DNA from: Croceicoccus sp.
GTDB lineage: Bacteria > Pseudomonadota > Alphaproteobacteria > Sphingomonadales > Sphingomonadaceae
DNA: 64,000 nucleotides
Assembly (NCBI GenBank): GCA_002694745.1
Contig: NZMY01000037.1
Coordinates: 62,001 to 126,000, forward strand
Reading direction: 5' to 3'
Positions 56,558 to 64,000 of the stretch are shown here, piece by piece. The notes under the pieces are model-generated. The model was not told where the DNA came from. It searched no databases and saw only the letters and a list, made by a program, of their open reading frames with translations. The translations under genes and the position numbers were made by a program. Position 1 is the first letter of the stretch. Every line of letters begins with the position of its first letter.

Positions 56558-57310
56558 ATGATCGAACACGCCATATTGCTCAGCGCCGGCCAGGGCTCGC
56601 GCCTGCTGCCGCTGACCGCCGAACGCCCCAAGTGCCTTATCGATTTTTCGGGGCGAACCCTGATCGAATGGCAGATCGAGATGCTGGCACGCGGCGGGGT
56701 GAAAAGGATCGACGTGGTGACCGGCTTCAAGACCGACGAGGTCGAGGAAGCGCTGGCGCAGATCGACGATCCGCGCGTGAAGGTGACCTGCCATTTCAAT
56801 CCATTCTTCAAGGTGGCCGACAATCTGGGATCGTGCTGGATCGTGCGGCACCTGATGAAGGACGACTTCATGATCCTGAACGGCGACACGCTGGTATCCG
56901 AAGAGATCGTGAATAAGGTCCAGCAAGGCGCACAGGGTCCGGACGGACCATGGCCCATCGCCGTCACCGTCGACGAGAAAGCCGCCTATGACAGCGACGA
57001 CATGAAGGTCCTGCGCGAACCCGACGGCCGCCTGTTGCATATCGGCAAGACGCTTGCCGCCGAGGAGACCAATTGCGAATCGATCGGCTTCCTTGCGTTC
57101 CGGGGCGAAGGCGTCGAACTGTTCCGCGAGGCCGTGCGCAGCAAGATGCGCGAACGCGACGGGGTCGAGCACTGGTATCTGAAGGTCATCGACACCATCG
57201 CGGACAGCGGCAAGGTCGGCACCTGCACGATCACCGGCTCGGAATGGGCCGAGGTCGACTTCCTGACCGATATCGAGAATGCGACTGCACTGACCGACCG
57301 CTGGGCCTGA
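56558..57310 (+). CDS. sugar/choline-phosphate nucleotidyltransferase (LicC-like)
   Basis: 250 residues from the ATG at 56558. The NTP loop is LLSAGQGSRLLPLTAERPK with the conserved Gly and Arg, then CLIDFSGRTLIEWQIEML, VTGFKTDEVEEAL, LNGDTLVSEE as the metal motif, and the C-terminal WAEVDFLTDIENA. This looks like the phosphocholine cytidylyltransferase branch (LicC), which makes CDP-alcohols from phospho-alcohols. The substrate is not provable; it could also use glucose-1-phosphate. It is divergent from the flippase. Confidence 0.85.
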   Translation: MIEHAILLSAGQGSRLLPLTAERPKCLIDFSGRTLIEWQIEMLARGGVKRIDVVTGFKTDEVEEALAQIDDPRVKVTCHFNPFFKVADNLGSCWIVRHLMKDDFMILNGDTLVSEEIVNKVQQGAQGPDGPWPIAVTVDEKAAYDSDDMKVLREPDGRLLHIGKTLAAEETNCESIGFLAFRGEGVELFREAVRSKMRERDGVEHWYLKVIDTIADSGKVGTCTITGSEWAEVDFLTDIENATALTDRWA

Positions 57311-57337
57311 CCTGCCGCGTCGCTGCCGGCGCGGGGA

Positions 57338-57766
57338 TCAGGCGAAGCGCGTCTTGAGCGCCGTGACCAGCGAGGCGATCTGATCCTCGTCCAGCGTTAC
57401 GGCGGTCCCCAGATCGGGCAGCTTTGGCCAGCCAGCATCGGGAAAATCCACGCCCTCGAATTGCCGGCTGCCTTCATAGCGCGGGATGACATGCGCGTGG
57501 ACATGCGGGTCGACCATCATCAGCATCAGATAATTGATCTTGGCATAGCCGGTGAAATCGCGCAGCGCCCGCTCGATCGCGGTGCTGGCGGCCTTCATTT
57601 CGGCATGCGCTTCGGCGGACAGGTCCGACAGCGCCGTCACATCGGACTTGGCCGCAAGGACCAGGCTGCCAAGCGTCGGCTGCGCGGGGCGCAGCAGGAC
57701 GGTCCAATGCTCGAACTCTGCCACCAGCGTTGCGGGGTAGCCGAATTTGCGCATCGTCTCGTTCAT
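57338..57766 (-). CDS. HIT-family nucleotide-binding protein
   Basis: 142 residues. The histidine triad is HVHAHVIPR in the C-terminal half, preceded by KINYLMLMMVDP. HIT enzymes are nucleotidyl hydrolases or transferases, often of nucleoside 5'-phosphoramidates or dinucleoside phosphates. It converges with the LicC-like gene and is on the same strand as the CDP-alcohol transferase, 28 bases downstream of it, so it is probably co-transcribed with it. Confidence 0.92.
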   Translation of the reverse strand: MNETMRKFGYPATLVAEFEHWTVLLRPAQPTLGSLVLAAKSDVTALSDLSAEAHAEMKAASTAIERALRDFTGYAKINYLMLMMVDPHVHAHVIPRYEGSRQFEGVDFPDAGWPKLPDLGTAVTLDEDQIASLVTALKTRFA

Positions 57767-57794
57767 GTCGTGCCTCCTTCAGTCGCGGTGTGGA

Positions 57795-58919
57795 TCAGGC
57801 TTCCGACAGCCAGCTGGTCAGCCCGCCGTCGCGGGTGCGCGCAACCTCGGCCTGCAGCAGCCGCACGGCATGGATCGCGCAGGAAATCACCGTCCACCAT
57901 GCCACCGCGACGATGCCGAAATCGGGTCGGCCAAAGACCATCGCGATCAGCAGGATGATCATATTGGGATTGCGCCGCGCGGTGATCAGGCGAAAGCGCG
58001 AATCGAAACGCCGCCACACATGGATGTGCATCCCGCCGTTGCGGCGCATGAACACCCCCTCGATCACGCGCTGCAACACATAGCCGCCGATGATCGCGAT
58101 CATCACCGAATTGAAGCTCTCGGGCGAAAGCTCCATGCCCCAATAGGCAAGTCCGGTGGCCCAGAACCACCACCAGAAAGGCGGGTGGATCAGGTCGATT
58201 CCGTGGTCGAACACATTGCCCCACCAGCTGGAGGTGATGGTGCAGCGCGCCAGCTTGCCGTCCACGGTGTCCAGCACCATGAAGCCGAGGCCAACCGCCA
58301 TGCCCGCCCAATATTCGCCCCGTGCGAACAGCACCGTTGCCAGCACGCACAGCACCGCGCCGACCGCAGTCACCATGTTTGGCGTGATGCCCATCCTTGC
58401 GCACAGCCGAGTGATGACCAGCGCCCATTCGGGCCACAGATATTTGGTGAGGATGTCGGTCACGCCTTTATACGCGCCGAAATAGCTCGCCCGCTCGATC
58501 CGCCGGATCGTGTCGGGAAACAGCGCCATCAGGAACGGCGTCTCGCGCTTGCGCAGCTGCTTGTTCTCGATCGTCGGGCTGTTCTCATAGGCCAGCACGG
58601 TGAGGTTCCCCGGCACCAGCGCCCTGTCCTCGCGGATCGAGGTGCGGATCGCGTCCGCCTCTTCCTCGCTGCGCGCATGGCCAAGCGCGGGGACATTCCC
58701 CATCGTCAGCACAAGGCCGGGGTTTTCCGCGATATGGCGCAGCCAGGCCGGGTCCCAGGCATAGGCATCATGGGCGATCACCAGCGTCGCGCCGTCCGAA
58801 CCCAGAGCGCTGGCGGCCGCGATCCGCCGCGTCCGTTCGCGATTGGAAAGGCCCCAGATCGGGGTTGGGTTCTCTCCCACGCTCTCGATGGCGACGGGTG
58901 GCGCGTTCTTAGTCATCAC
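57795..58919 (-). CDS. CDP-alcohol phosphatidyltransferase with unusual N-terminal domain
   Basis: 374 residues. The C-terminal two thirds is a membrane CDP-alcohol phosphotransferase: the catalytic Asp set is Asp217, Asp220, Asp238 and Asp242 in DTVDGKLAR-x8-G-x3-D-x3-D, inside several membrane helices (VITRLCARMGITPNMVTAVG through VVAWWTVISCAIHAVRL). The first about 150 residues are soluble and contain ATLVIAHDAYAWDPAWLRHI, resembling a degenerate nucleotidyltransferase fold. The enzyme joins CDP-X with an alcohol acceptor; both are unknown. The neighbouring nucleotidyltransferase genes are the likely source of CDP-X. Confidence 0.85.
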   Translation of the reverse strand: MMTKNAPPVAIESVGENPTPIWGLSNRERTRRIAAASALGSDGATLVIAHDAYAWDPAWLRHIAENPGLVLTMGNVPALGHARSEEEADAIRTSIREDRALVPGNLTVLAYENSPTIENKQLRKRETPFLMALFPDTIRRIERASYFGAYKGVTDILTKYLWPEWALVITRLCARMGITPNMVTAVGAVLCVLATVLFARGEYWAGMAVGLGFMVLDTVDGKLARCTITSSWWGNVFDHGIDLIHPPFWWWFWATGLAYWGMELSPESFNSVMIAIIGGYVLQRVIEGVFMRRNGGMHIHVWRRFDSRFRLITARRNPNMIILLIAMVFGRPDFGIVAVAWWTVISCAIHAVRLLQAEVARTRDGGLTSWLSEA

Positions 58920-58996
58920 TCGATCCCCTAGATAGAGCCGCGCCGCTTCGCAACGAAGATTGCTCTCGCCGATCCGGTGGCGCTAAGACAAAGAGG

Positions 58997-59779
58997 ATGG
59001 ATAACAATATTACTGCCAGCCAGGGCAGCGCGCTGATCCTTGCCGGATCGCGGGCAGAAACGGACCCGCTCGCCTTGTCCGAAGGCGTGGCGCACAAGGC
59101 GCTGATCCCGATCGGCGGCATGACGATGCTGGAGCGTGTGCACCGCGCGCTGGCGCAGGCAGGCTATCGCCGGATCTATGTCTCGACCTCGGATGAAGGG
59201 GTTCGGCGGCTGGCCGAAGGGCTCGGCGCCATCATCGTGCCTCCCGCCGCCGGGCCCAGCGAAAGCGTGGCGCGCGCCTTCGCCCTATCCGGCGCGCCCC
59301 TGCTGGTCACGACTTCCGATCATGCGCTGCTGCGGCCCGAATGGGTGCGGGATTTCCTGATCGATGCGCCCGCCGATTGCGACGTGGCGATGCTACTGGC
59401 CGAACGCTCGCTTGTCGAAAAGGCCGTGCCCGATACGAGCCGGACATGGCTGCGCTTTGCCGATGGCGACTGGTCGGGCTGCAACATGTTCCTGCTGAAC
59501 AGACCCGACGCCGAAAAGGCCCTGCGCCTGTGGAGCGGGGTCGAGGCGGATCGCAAGCGGCCATGGCGCATCGTCCGGCGGCTCGGCATCGGGACCTTGT
59601 TCAGCTATGCCCTCGGGCGGCTGAGCCTTGCCGAGGGCGTCCGGCAGCTTGGCAGGCGCAATGGCATTGCCGCCGAAGTGGTCGCCGCGCGCGATGGCGA
59701 AGCCGCGGTCGATGTCGACAAGGCCGCCGATCTGGTTCTGGCACGGCGATTGCTGGACCGCCGACAGGAGAGTGAATGA
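58997..59779 (+). CDS. MobA-like NTP transferase domain protein
   Basis: 260 residues. The N-terminal LILAGSRAETDPLALSE and KALIPIGGMTMLERVHRAL match the NTP-binding region of MobA-like nucleotidyltransferases, with a changed glycine loop (LAGSRAE instead of LAGGxGxR). LVTTSDHALLRPEWV supplies the metal-binding Asp. It is divergent from the CDP-alcohol transferase gene, with 77 bases between the starts, and overlaps the downstream SDR by ATGA. Probably activates a phospho-polyol or similar. Confidence 0.83.
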   Translation: MDNNITASQGSALILAGSRAETDPLALSEGVAHKALIPIGGMTMLERVHRALAQAGYRRIYVSTSDEGVRRLAEGLGAIIVPPAAGPSESVARAFALSGAPLLVTTSDHALLRPEWVRDFLIDAPADCDVAMLLAERSLVEKAVPDTSRTWLRFADGDWSGCNMFLLNRPDAEKALRLWSGVEADRKRPWRIVRRLGIGTLFSYALGRLSLAEGVRQLGRRNGIAAEVVAARDGEAAVDVDKAADLVLARRLLDRRQESE

Positions 59780-60504
59780 TGGGCATGCGCTGCGTGATAG
59801 TCGGAGGGTCGGGCGGTATCGGCGCGGCGCTGGTCCGCCATCTGGCCGCGCGGGAACATGTCGAGGCGGTCTATGCGACCGCGCGCGACATGGACGCGGT
59901 TCCGGACATTGGCGACGTCGTCGCGGTGCCGCTCGATCTGGGTGACGAGGACAGTATCGCCGCCGCTGCCGAACGCATCACGGGCGATGGTCCGCTCGAC
60001 CTGGTGATCGTCGCCACTGGCCTGTTGCAGCGCGAGCCAGACGTTGCCCCAGAGAAGAGCTGGCGCGCGCTCGACGGGGCGGCGATGGCAGAGGTATTTC
60101 GCGTCAACACTATCGGCCCCGCTCTGGTCGCCAAGCATTTCGTCCCGCATCTGCGCGGCGAGGGAAGGCCGCTTTTCGCGGCGATCTCGGCGCGCGTCGG
60201 TTCGATCGGCGACAACAGGCTGGGCGGCTGGCATTCCTATCGCGCATCCAAAGCGGCGCTGAACCAGATCATGCGCAATTTCGCCATCGAACTGGGCCGG
60301 CGCAACAAGGGTGCGGTGGTCGTGTCGCTGCATCCCGGCACGGTCGAAACCGCGCTGTCCGAACCGTTCAGCAATAATGTCCCCGACGGCCAGATGTTCA
60401 CCCCGGACTATTCGGCCCAGTGCCTGCTGTCGGTCATCGACGGGCTGGAAGCGAAGGACAGCGGCGGTTTCTTTGCGTGGGACGGACAACCGATCGAGTT
60501 CTAG
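59776..60504 (+). CDS. SDR-family NAD(P)-dependent oxidoreductase
   Basis: 242 residues. The nucleotide loop is VGGSGGIGAAL, the catalytic YxxxK is YRASKAAL preceded by ISARVGSIGDN. Ala residues around the loop and LVIVATGLLQ fit classical SDRs. The C-terminal VVSLHPGTVETALSEPF follows the pattern of a CsgA-like clade. The start overlaps the stop of the MobA-like gene, so it belongs to that operon. A terminator follows the stop. Confidence 0.88.
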   Translation: MMGMRCVIVGGSGGIGAALVRHLAAREHVEAVYATARDMDAVPDIGDVVAVPLDLGDEDSIAAAAERITGDGPLDLVIVATGLLQREPDVAPEKSWRALDGAAMAEVFRVNTIGPALVAKHFVPHLRGEGRPLFAAISARVGSIGDNRLGGWHSYRASKAALNQIMRNFAIELGRRNKGAVVVSLHPGTVETALSEPFSNNVPDGQMFTPDYSAQCLLSVIDGLEAKDSGGFFAWDGQPIEF

Positions 60505-60527
60505 CGCAACGACCTGAAGTCAAACGA

Positions 60528-60557
60528 AAAAGGCCGCCCCGAATGGAGCGGCCTTTT
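60528..60557. terminator. bidirectional terminator between the SDR gene and rne
   Basis: AAAAGGCCGC and GCGGCCTTTT form a 10-bp stem around a 10-base loop. It has a T-run on both strands and serves the converging SDR and rne genes. Confidence 0.9.
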
Positions 60558-60576
60558 GCTTTTGGGCTACCGACTA

Positions 60577-63372
60577 TCAGTTGCCGAAGGTTCGTTGCCA
60601 CCAGCCGCGGCGGGGCGTCTCGTCAGCGGGTGCTTCGGACGTTTCACCGCTCGACTGGCCGTCGTCGGCAGGCGCTTCCGAGGCGTCGTTGGCTGCCACC
60701 GGACCATCGCTTGCGGCGGGTTCGGGGGCCGCTTCGGGTTCGGGTGCGGATGCTTCCGGTTCGGTGGGCGTTTCAGCTTCGGGGGCGGGCGCTTCCTCGA
60801 CGTCGGCCTTCTTCTTGCGGCGTGCGCGCGGCTTCTTGGGCTTTTCCTCGACCGCACCCTCGTCCGTCGCGGCGGTTTCGGCCTCGGCGGCAGTCCCGGG
60901 GTCGGCGTCGCTCGCTTCGGTTGCAGGTTCCGGCGCGGCCTTCTTGCGGGTCCGGCGACGCTTCGGCTTTTCCTCCGCGACCGGCTCCTCGGACGGAGCC
61001 TCGGCCTCGGCAGGGCTGTCCTGCGCTTCTACCGCAGCAGGTTCGGCGTTTTCGGCCACAGGCTCAGCCTGCGTGCTTTCATCGTCCTGCCCGCCCTGGT
61101 CGCCCGTTTCGTCGCGGCTGTTATCGTCACGGCCATTGTCGTCACGGCCAGACTTGCTCCGACGGCGGCGGCGGCGCTTGCGAGGGGCGTTGTCCTCGTC
61201 GCCCGATTCGCCATTGCCGCGATTGCCGGACGAATCCCCAGACGAAACCTGCGTATCGCCATCATCGTCGGCGTCGTCGCCATCGTCATTGTCGGACTGC
61301 TGATCGCCGTTCTGCTCGCCATCCTCGCGGCGGCCGCGCTTCCGGCGACCGCCACGGCGTCGGCGGCGCTTGTTGCGGCGCGACTGGCCGTCGTCGTTGT
61401 CGTCGTTGTCCGAACGGTTTTCGCTTTCTTCCTGCTCGTCCTCGTCCTCGGGCAGGTAATCGTCTTCCTCGTCGACGATGACCTCGAACTTGGGCGTGCC
61501 GGTGGGGCGGGGGCCGGACGAACCGACGCGCATCTTGGCGCCTTCGTCCTCGCCCTCGGGAAGGACTTCGACGTTCACGCCATAGCGGTCCTCGATCTCC
61601 TGCAAATCGGCGCGCTTGGCGTTGAGCAGATAGATCGCGGCCTCGGTGCTGGCGTGGAGCGTGATGATCGAACCCTTGCCCTTGGCGGCTTCGTCCTCGA
61701 TCAGGCGCAGCGCCGACAGGCCCGCGCTGGAGGCGGTGCGGACAAGGCCCGACCCGTCGCAATGCGGACAGGTGCGGGTGGTCGCTTCCAGAACGCCGGT
61801 GCGCAGCCGCTGACGGCTCATCTCCATCAGGCCAAAGCCCGAGATGCGGCCGACCTGAATGCGGGCGCGGTCGTTCTTCAGCGCCTCCTTCATGCACTTC
61901 TCGACCTTACGGATCGAGCTGTTGTGCTCCATGTCGATGAAGTCGATCACGACCAGACCGGCCATGTCGCGCAGGCGCAACTGGCGCGCGATTTCCTTCG
62001 CCGCTTCCATATTGGTGTGCAGCGCGGTCGCCTCGATCCCGTGCTCCTTCGTGGAGCGGCCCGAGTTGATGTCGATCGATACCAGCGCCTCGGTCGGGTT
62101 GATGACCAGATAGCCACCCGATTTCAGCTGCACGACCGGATCGTACATCGCCGAAAGCTGGTCTTCCGCGCCATAGCGCTGGAACAGCGGGACGGGGTCG
62201 GCGTATTGCTTCACCCGGCGCGCATGGCTGGGCATCAGCAGCTTCATGAATTCCTTGGCGGATTTGTAGCCTTCCGGCCCCTCGACCACCACTTCCTCGA
62301 TCTCGCGGTTATAGATGTCGCGGATCGCACGCTTGATCAGGTCGCTGTCCGAATGAATCAGCGCGGGCGCGCTCGACTTCATCGTGTTCTCGCGGATCTC
62401 GTCCCACAGGCGGGCAAGATAGTCGAAGTCGCGCTTGATCTCGGTCTTGGTGCGCTGAAGGCCCGCGGTGCGCACGATGCAGCCCATCGACTTGGGCAGG
62501 CTCATCTCCGCGACGATCTGCTTCAGACGCTTGCGATCGGCGGCGCTGGAAATCTTGCGCGAAATGCCGCCGCCGTGGCTGGAATTGGGCATCAGCACGC
62601 AATAGCGGCCCGCCAGCGACAGATAGGTGGTCAGCGCCGCACCCTTGTTGCCGCGCTCTTCCTTGACGACCTGCACCAGCAGGACCTGACGGCGCTGGAT
62701 GACGTCCTGGATCTTGTACCGGCGGCGCAGCGCAAGACGCTTGGCGCGCGCTTCGTCGGCGGCCTTGGAGCGAGTGCCGCCCCCGCCGCGATTGCCCTGA
62801 CGGCGACCGCGGCCACGGCCACGACCGCGCGAACGATTGCCGTTCTCGTCGCCATTGTCGCCGTTATCGCCATTGTCGTCGTCGGAATTGTCGCCAGAGA
62901 CCGAACCGTCCTCGATGGTGGAGACCTCGTTCGATTCCTCGTCGCCGACATCCTCGACCCCGTCTTCGCCGGCCATTTCGCCCGCGAACGCATCGCTGCC
63001 TTCGTCGTCGTTGCCGTCGTCGTCGAAATGCTGGCCGTCGTCGGAATCCTCGTCCTCGGCGCGCAGACGTGCCTCTTCCTCGGCATGCTCCTGCTCTGCG
63101 GCGAGCAGCGCGTCGCGGTCTTCCTTGGGGATCTGGTAATAGTCGGGATGGATCTCGCTAAAGGCGAGGAAGCCATGCCGGTTGCCGCCGAAATCGACGA
63201 AGGCGGCCTGCAACGAGGGTTCGACCCTCGTCACCTTTGCCAGATATATATTGCCTTTTATCTGCTTGTGTTCAGCCGATTCGAAATCGAATTCTTCAAT
63301 CCGGTTGCCTTTGAGCACCGCCACCCGCGTTTCTTCCGGGTGGCGCGCATCGATTAGCATGCGCGTTGTCAT
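60577..63372 (-). CDS. rne: ribonuclease E/G (large form)
   Basis: 931 residues. An S1 domain (about 1-90 and 205-250) is split by an acidic and Arg/Gly-rich insertion (about 88-205, ending with RGRGRGRGRRQGNRGGGG). The catalytic core has VSIDINSGR with Asp434 and IDFIDME with Asp477 and Asp480, and the zinc-link CPHC is Cys535 and Cys538. The C-terminal 330 residues are Pro/Glu/Ala-rich with basic patches (RRNKRRRRRGGRRKRGRR), the disordered scaffold for degradosome partners. Processes rRNA and mRNA. Confidence 0.96.
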   Translation of the reverse strand: MTTRMLIDARHPEETRVAVLKGNRIEEFDFESAEHKQIKGNIYLAKVTRVEPSLQAAFVDFGGNRHGFLAFSEIHPDYYQIPKEDRDALLAAEQEHAEEEARLRAEDEDSDDGQHFDDDGNDDEGSDAFAGEMAGEDGVEDVGDEESNEVSTIEDGSVSGDNSDDDNGDNGDNGDENGNRSRGRGRGRGRRQGNRGGGGTRSKAADEARAKRLALRRRYKIQDVIQRRQVLLVQVVKEERGNKGAALTTYLSLAGRYCVLMPNSSHGGGISRKISSAADRKRLKQIVAEMSLPKSMGCIVRTAGLQRTKTEIKRDFDYLARLWDEIRENTMKSSAPALIHSDSDLIKRAIRDIYNREIEEVVVEGPEGYKSAKEFMKLLMPSHARRVKQYADPVPLFQRYGAEDQLSAMYDPVVQLKSGGYLVINPTEALVSIDINSGRSTKEHGIEATALHTNMEAAKEIARQLRLRDMAGLVVIDFIDMEHNSSIRKVEKCMKEALKNDRARIQVGRISGFGLMEMSRQRLRTGVLEATTRTCPHCDGSGLVRTASSAGLSALRLIEDEAAKGKGSIITLHASTEAAIYLLNAKRADLQEIEDRYGVNVEVLPEGEDEGAKMRVGSSGPRPTGTPKFEVIVDEEDDYLPEDEDEQEESENRSDNDDNDDGQSRRNKRRRRRGGRRKRGRREDGEQNGDQQSDNDDGDDADDDGDTQVSSGDSSGNRGNGESGDEDNAPRKRRRRRRSKSGRDDNGRDDNSRDETGDQGGQDDESTQAEPVAENAEPAAVEAQDSPAEAEAPSEEPVAEEKPKRRRTRKKAAPEPATEASDADPGTAAEAETAATDEGAVEEKPKKPRARRKKKADVEEAPAPEAETPTEPEASAPEPEAAPEPAASDGPVAANDASEAPADDGQSSGETSEAPADETPRRGWWQRTFGN

Positions 63373-64000
63373 TCATGGATCTCCAGACGCGCGACGCTGC
63401 AGCCGACCGCGAGCGGCGGGCAGCAGGGTTGGCGCGACATTTCAGTAAGGTGCGCGCGGCACGAACGGGCAAAGTCCTGCAGTCCGGCGCAAAAAGGTAA
63501 TAGCCGGCATGGCGCGCAATGGGGCGCGATGACGGCGGCGAAAAGCTTGTAACGGAACGACCTGGCGCAAACGCGCCGAAAACGACGATGCCAGCGGCCC
63601 TGCAAGACAGGGTGGTCGCCGCAATCATCGTGTTCCTGACCATATCCATCAATTCCAATCCGGGCCCGGACATGTATCCGGGCTGCGCCCATCGCGGTAT
63701 GACGATGCTGCTGACCGGCCTGTAAGTCGGCAAGGTCCGCAATCTGGTCGTTCCGGCGAGTCAGCGCCAAAGTCGGAAGATATTGGCCGGTATCGAGCGC
63801 TCGTCGGCCCTTCTCGAGAGCCGCCGGCCAAGGGGGCCGACTTGCGATGCACCGGATATCCGAACCATCCGACGAATGCGACGCTAGCACCCGCCTGCGG
63901 GTTCGGCAATAAAAAGCCTTCGGGCCAGTGGAACATTCGTGCGCGTGACGGGTGTTTGCGCGGCATTTCCGCCACGCGTTGGTCACGCACGGGGTCGCTC
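63373..64000. other. rne upstream region to the end of the window
   Basis: 628 bases without a supported gene on either strand. It holds the promoter and probably a long 5' leader of rne, which in other bacteria mediates autoregulation by RNase E. A CCCGGA-CATGTA-TCCGGG inverted repeat is at 63665-63682. A 68-codon plus-strand frame (63519-63725) has a hydrophobic stretch but no ribosome site or family, so I do not call it. Confidence 0.5.

Noticed and set aside
60556-63357. 933-codon open frame on the plus strand antisense to rne
   Set aside because: It mirrors the rne codons (GC-rich third positions keep the antisense frame open), has low-complexity Val/Leu/Arg/Gly sequence, no ribosome site and no domain; the minus strand gene is unmistakable.
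63519-63725. 68-codon plus-strand frame upstream of rne with a hydrophobic segment
   Set aside because: No ribosome site, no family, and it lies within the likely rne leader; the segment is short and could be chance.

Overview
This is a GC-rich, gene-dense chromosomal window from an alphaproteobacterium, most likely order Sphingomonadales (Erythrobacteraceae/Sphingomonadaceae-like). The pointers are the CckA hybrid kinase next to recA, an alphaproteobacterial LexA box (GTTC-N7-GTTC) before recA, the DUF2842 / 5-formyl-THF cyclo-ligase / 6S RNA / zapA block, a long-form RNase E with an acidic and Arg/Gly-rich S1 insertion, and exosortase-A-type ligase and decarboxylase genes. The taxonomic call is inference from gene content. 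I see no insertion sequence, prophage or CRISPR array; nearly everything is core genome, with three accessory-looking loci.

Layout. 1-2.7 kb: 3' part of recG, a small lipoprotein and RlpA. 2.7-3.6 kb: gene-poor stretch with a strong hairpin and a small DnaA-box cluster. 3.6-15.7 kb: argG, cfa, a pteridine-reductase-like SDR, a glycine-zipper protein, a divergent azoR/HxlR pair, rlmN, an outer-membrane barrel, an IalB-like gene with greB, a soluble lytic transglycosylase and dapA. 15.7-25.5 kb: S9 peptidase, smpB, DUF2062, cckA, recA, alaS. 25.6-29.6 kb: CPA2 antiporter and M3 peptidase lipoprotein. 29.8-33.1 kb: a two-gene locus made of a stand-alone adenylation-carrier-thioesterase synthetase and a DUF6875-like protein. 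33.4-38 kb: a secreted protein with a duplicated module, tRNA-Pro, thyA, tRNA-Asp, and the DUF2842/fau/6S/zapA block. 38-43.8 kb: a central-carbon cluster tkt-gap-MOSC-pgk-fda. 44-48.6 kb: thiE, an L,D-transpeptidase and an M23 protein (both envelope), a cupin and trxB. 48.6-51.7 kb: carrier protein, AMP-forming ligase and PLP decarboxylase of the exosortase-A-associated type, with no exosortase nearby. 51.7-54.9 kb: pirin, and sdhB-thioesterase-zapE. 55-60.5 kb: an envelope-polymer or lipid-headgroup locus with a flippase, two nucleotidyltransferases, a HIT protein, a CDP-alcohol phosphotransferase with an extra N-terminal domain, and an SDR. 60.6-63.4 kb: rne.

The most interesting places are the synthetase/DUF6875 pair, the CDP-alcohol/nucleotidyltransferase cluster, and the exosortase-type trio lacking exosortase. 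Each looks like a small biosynthetic route whose product cannot be read from this window.
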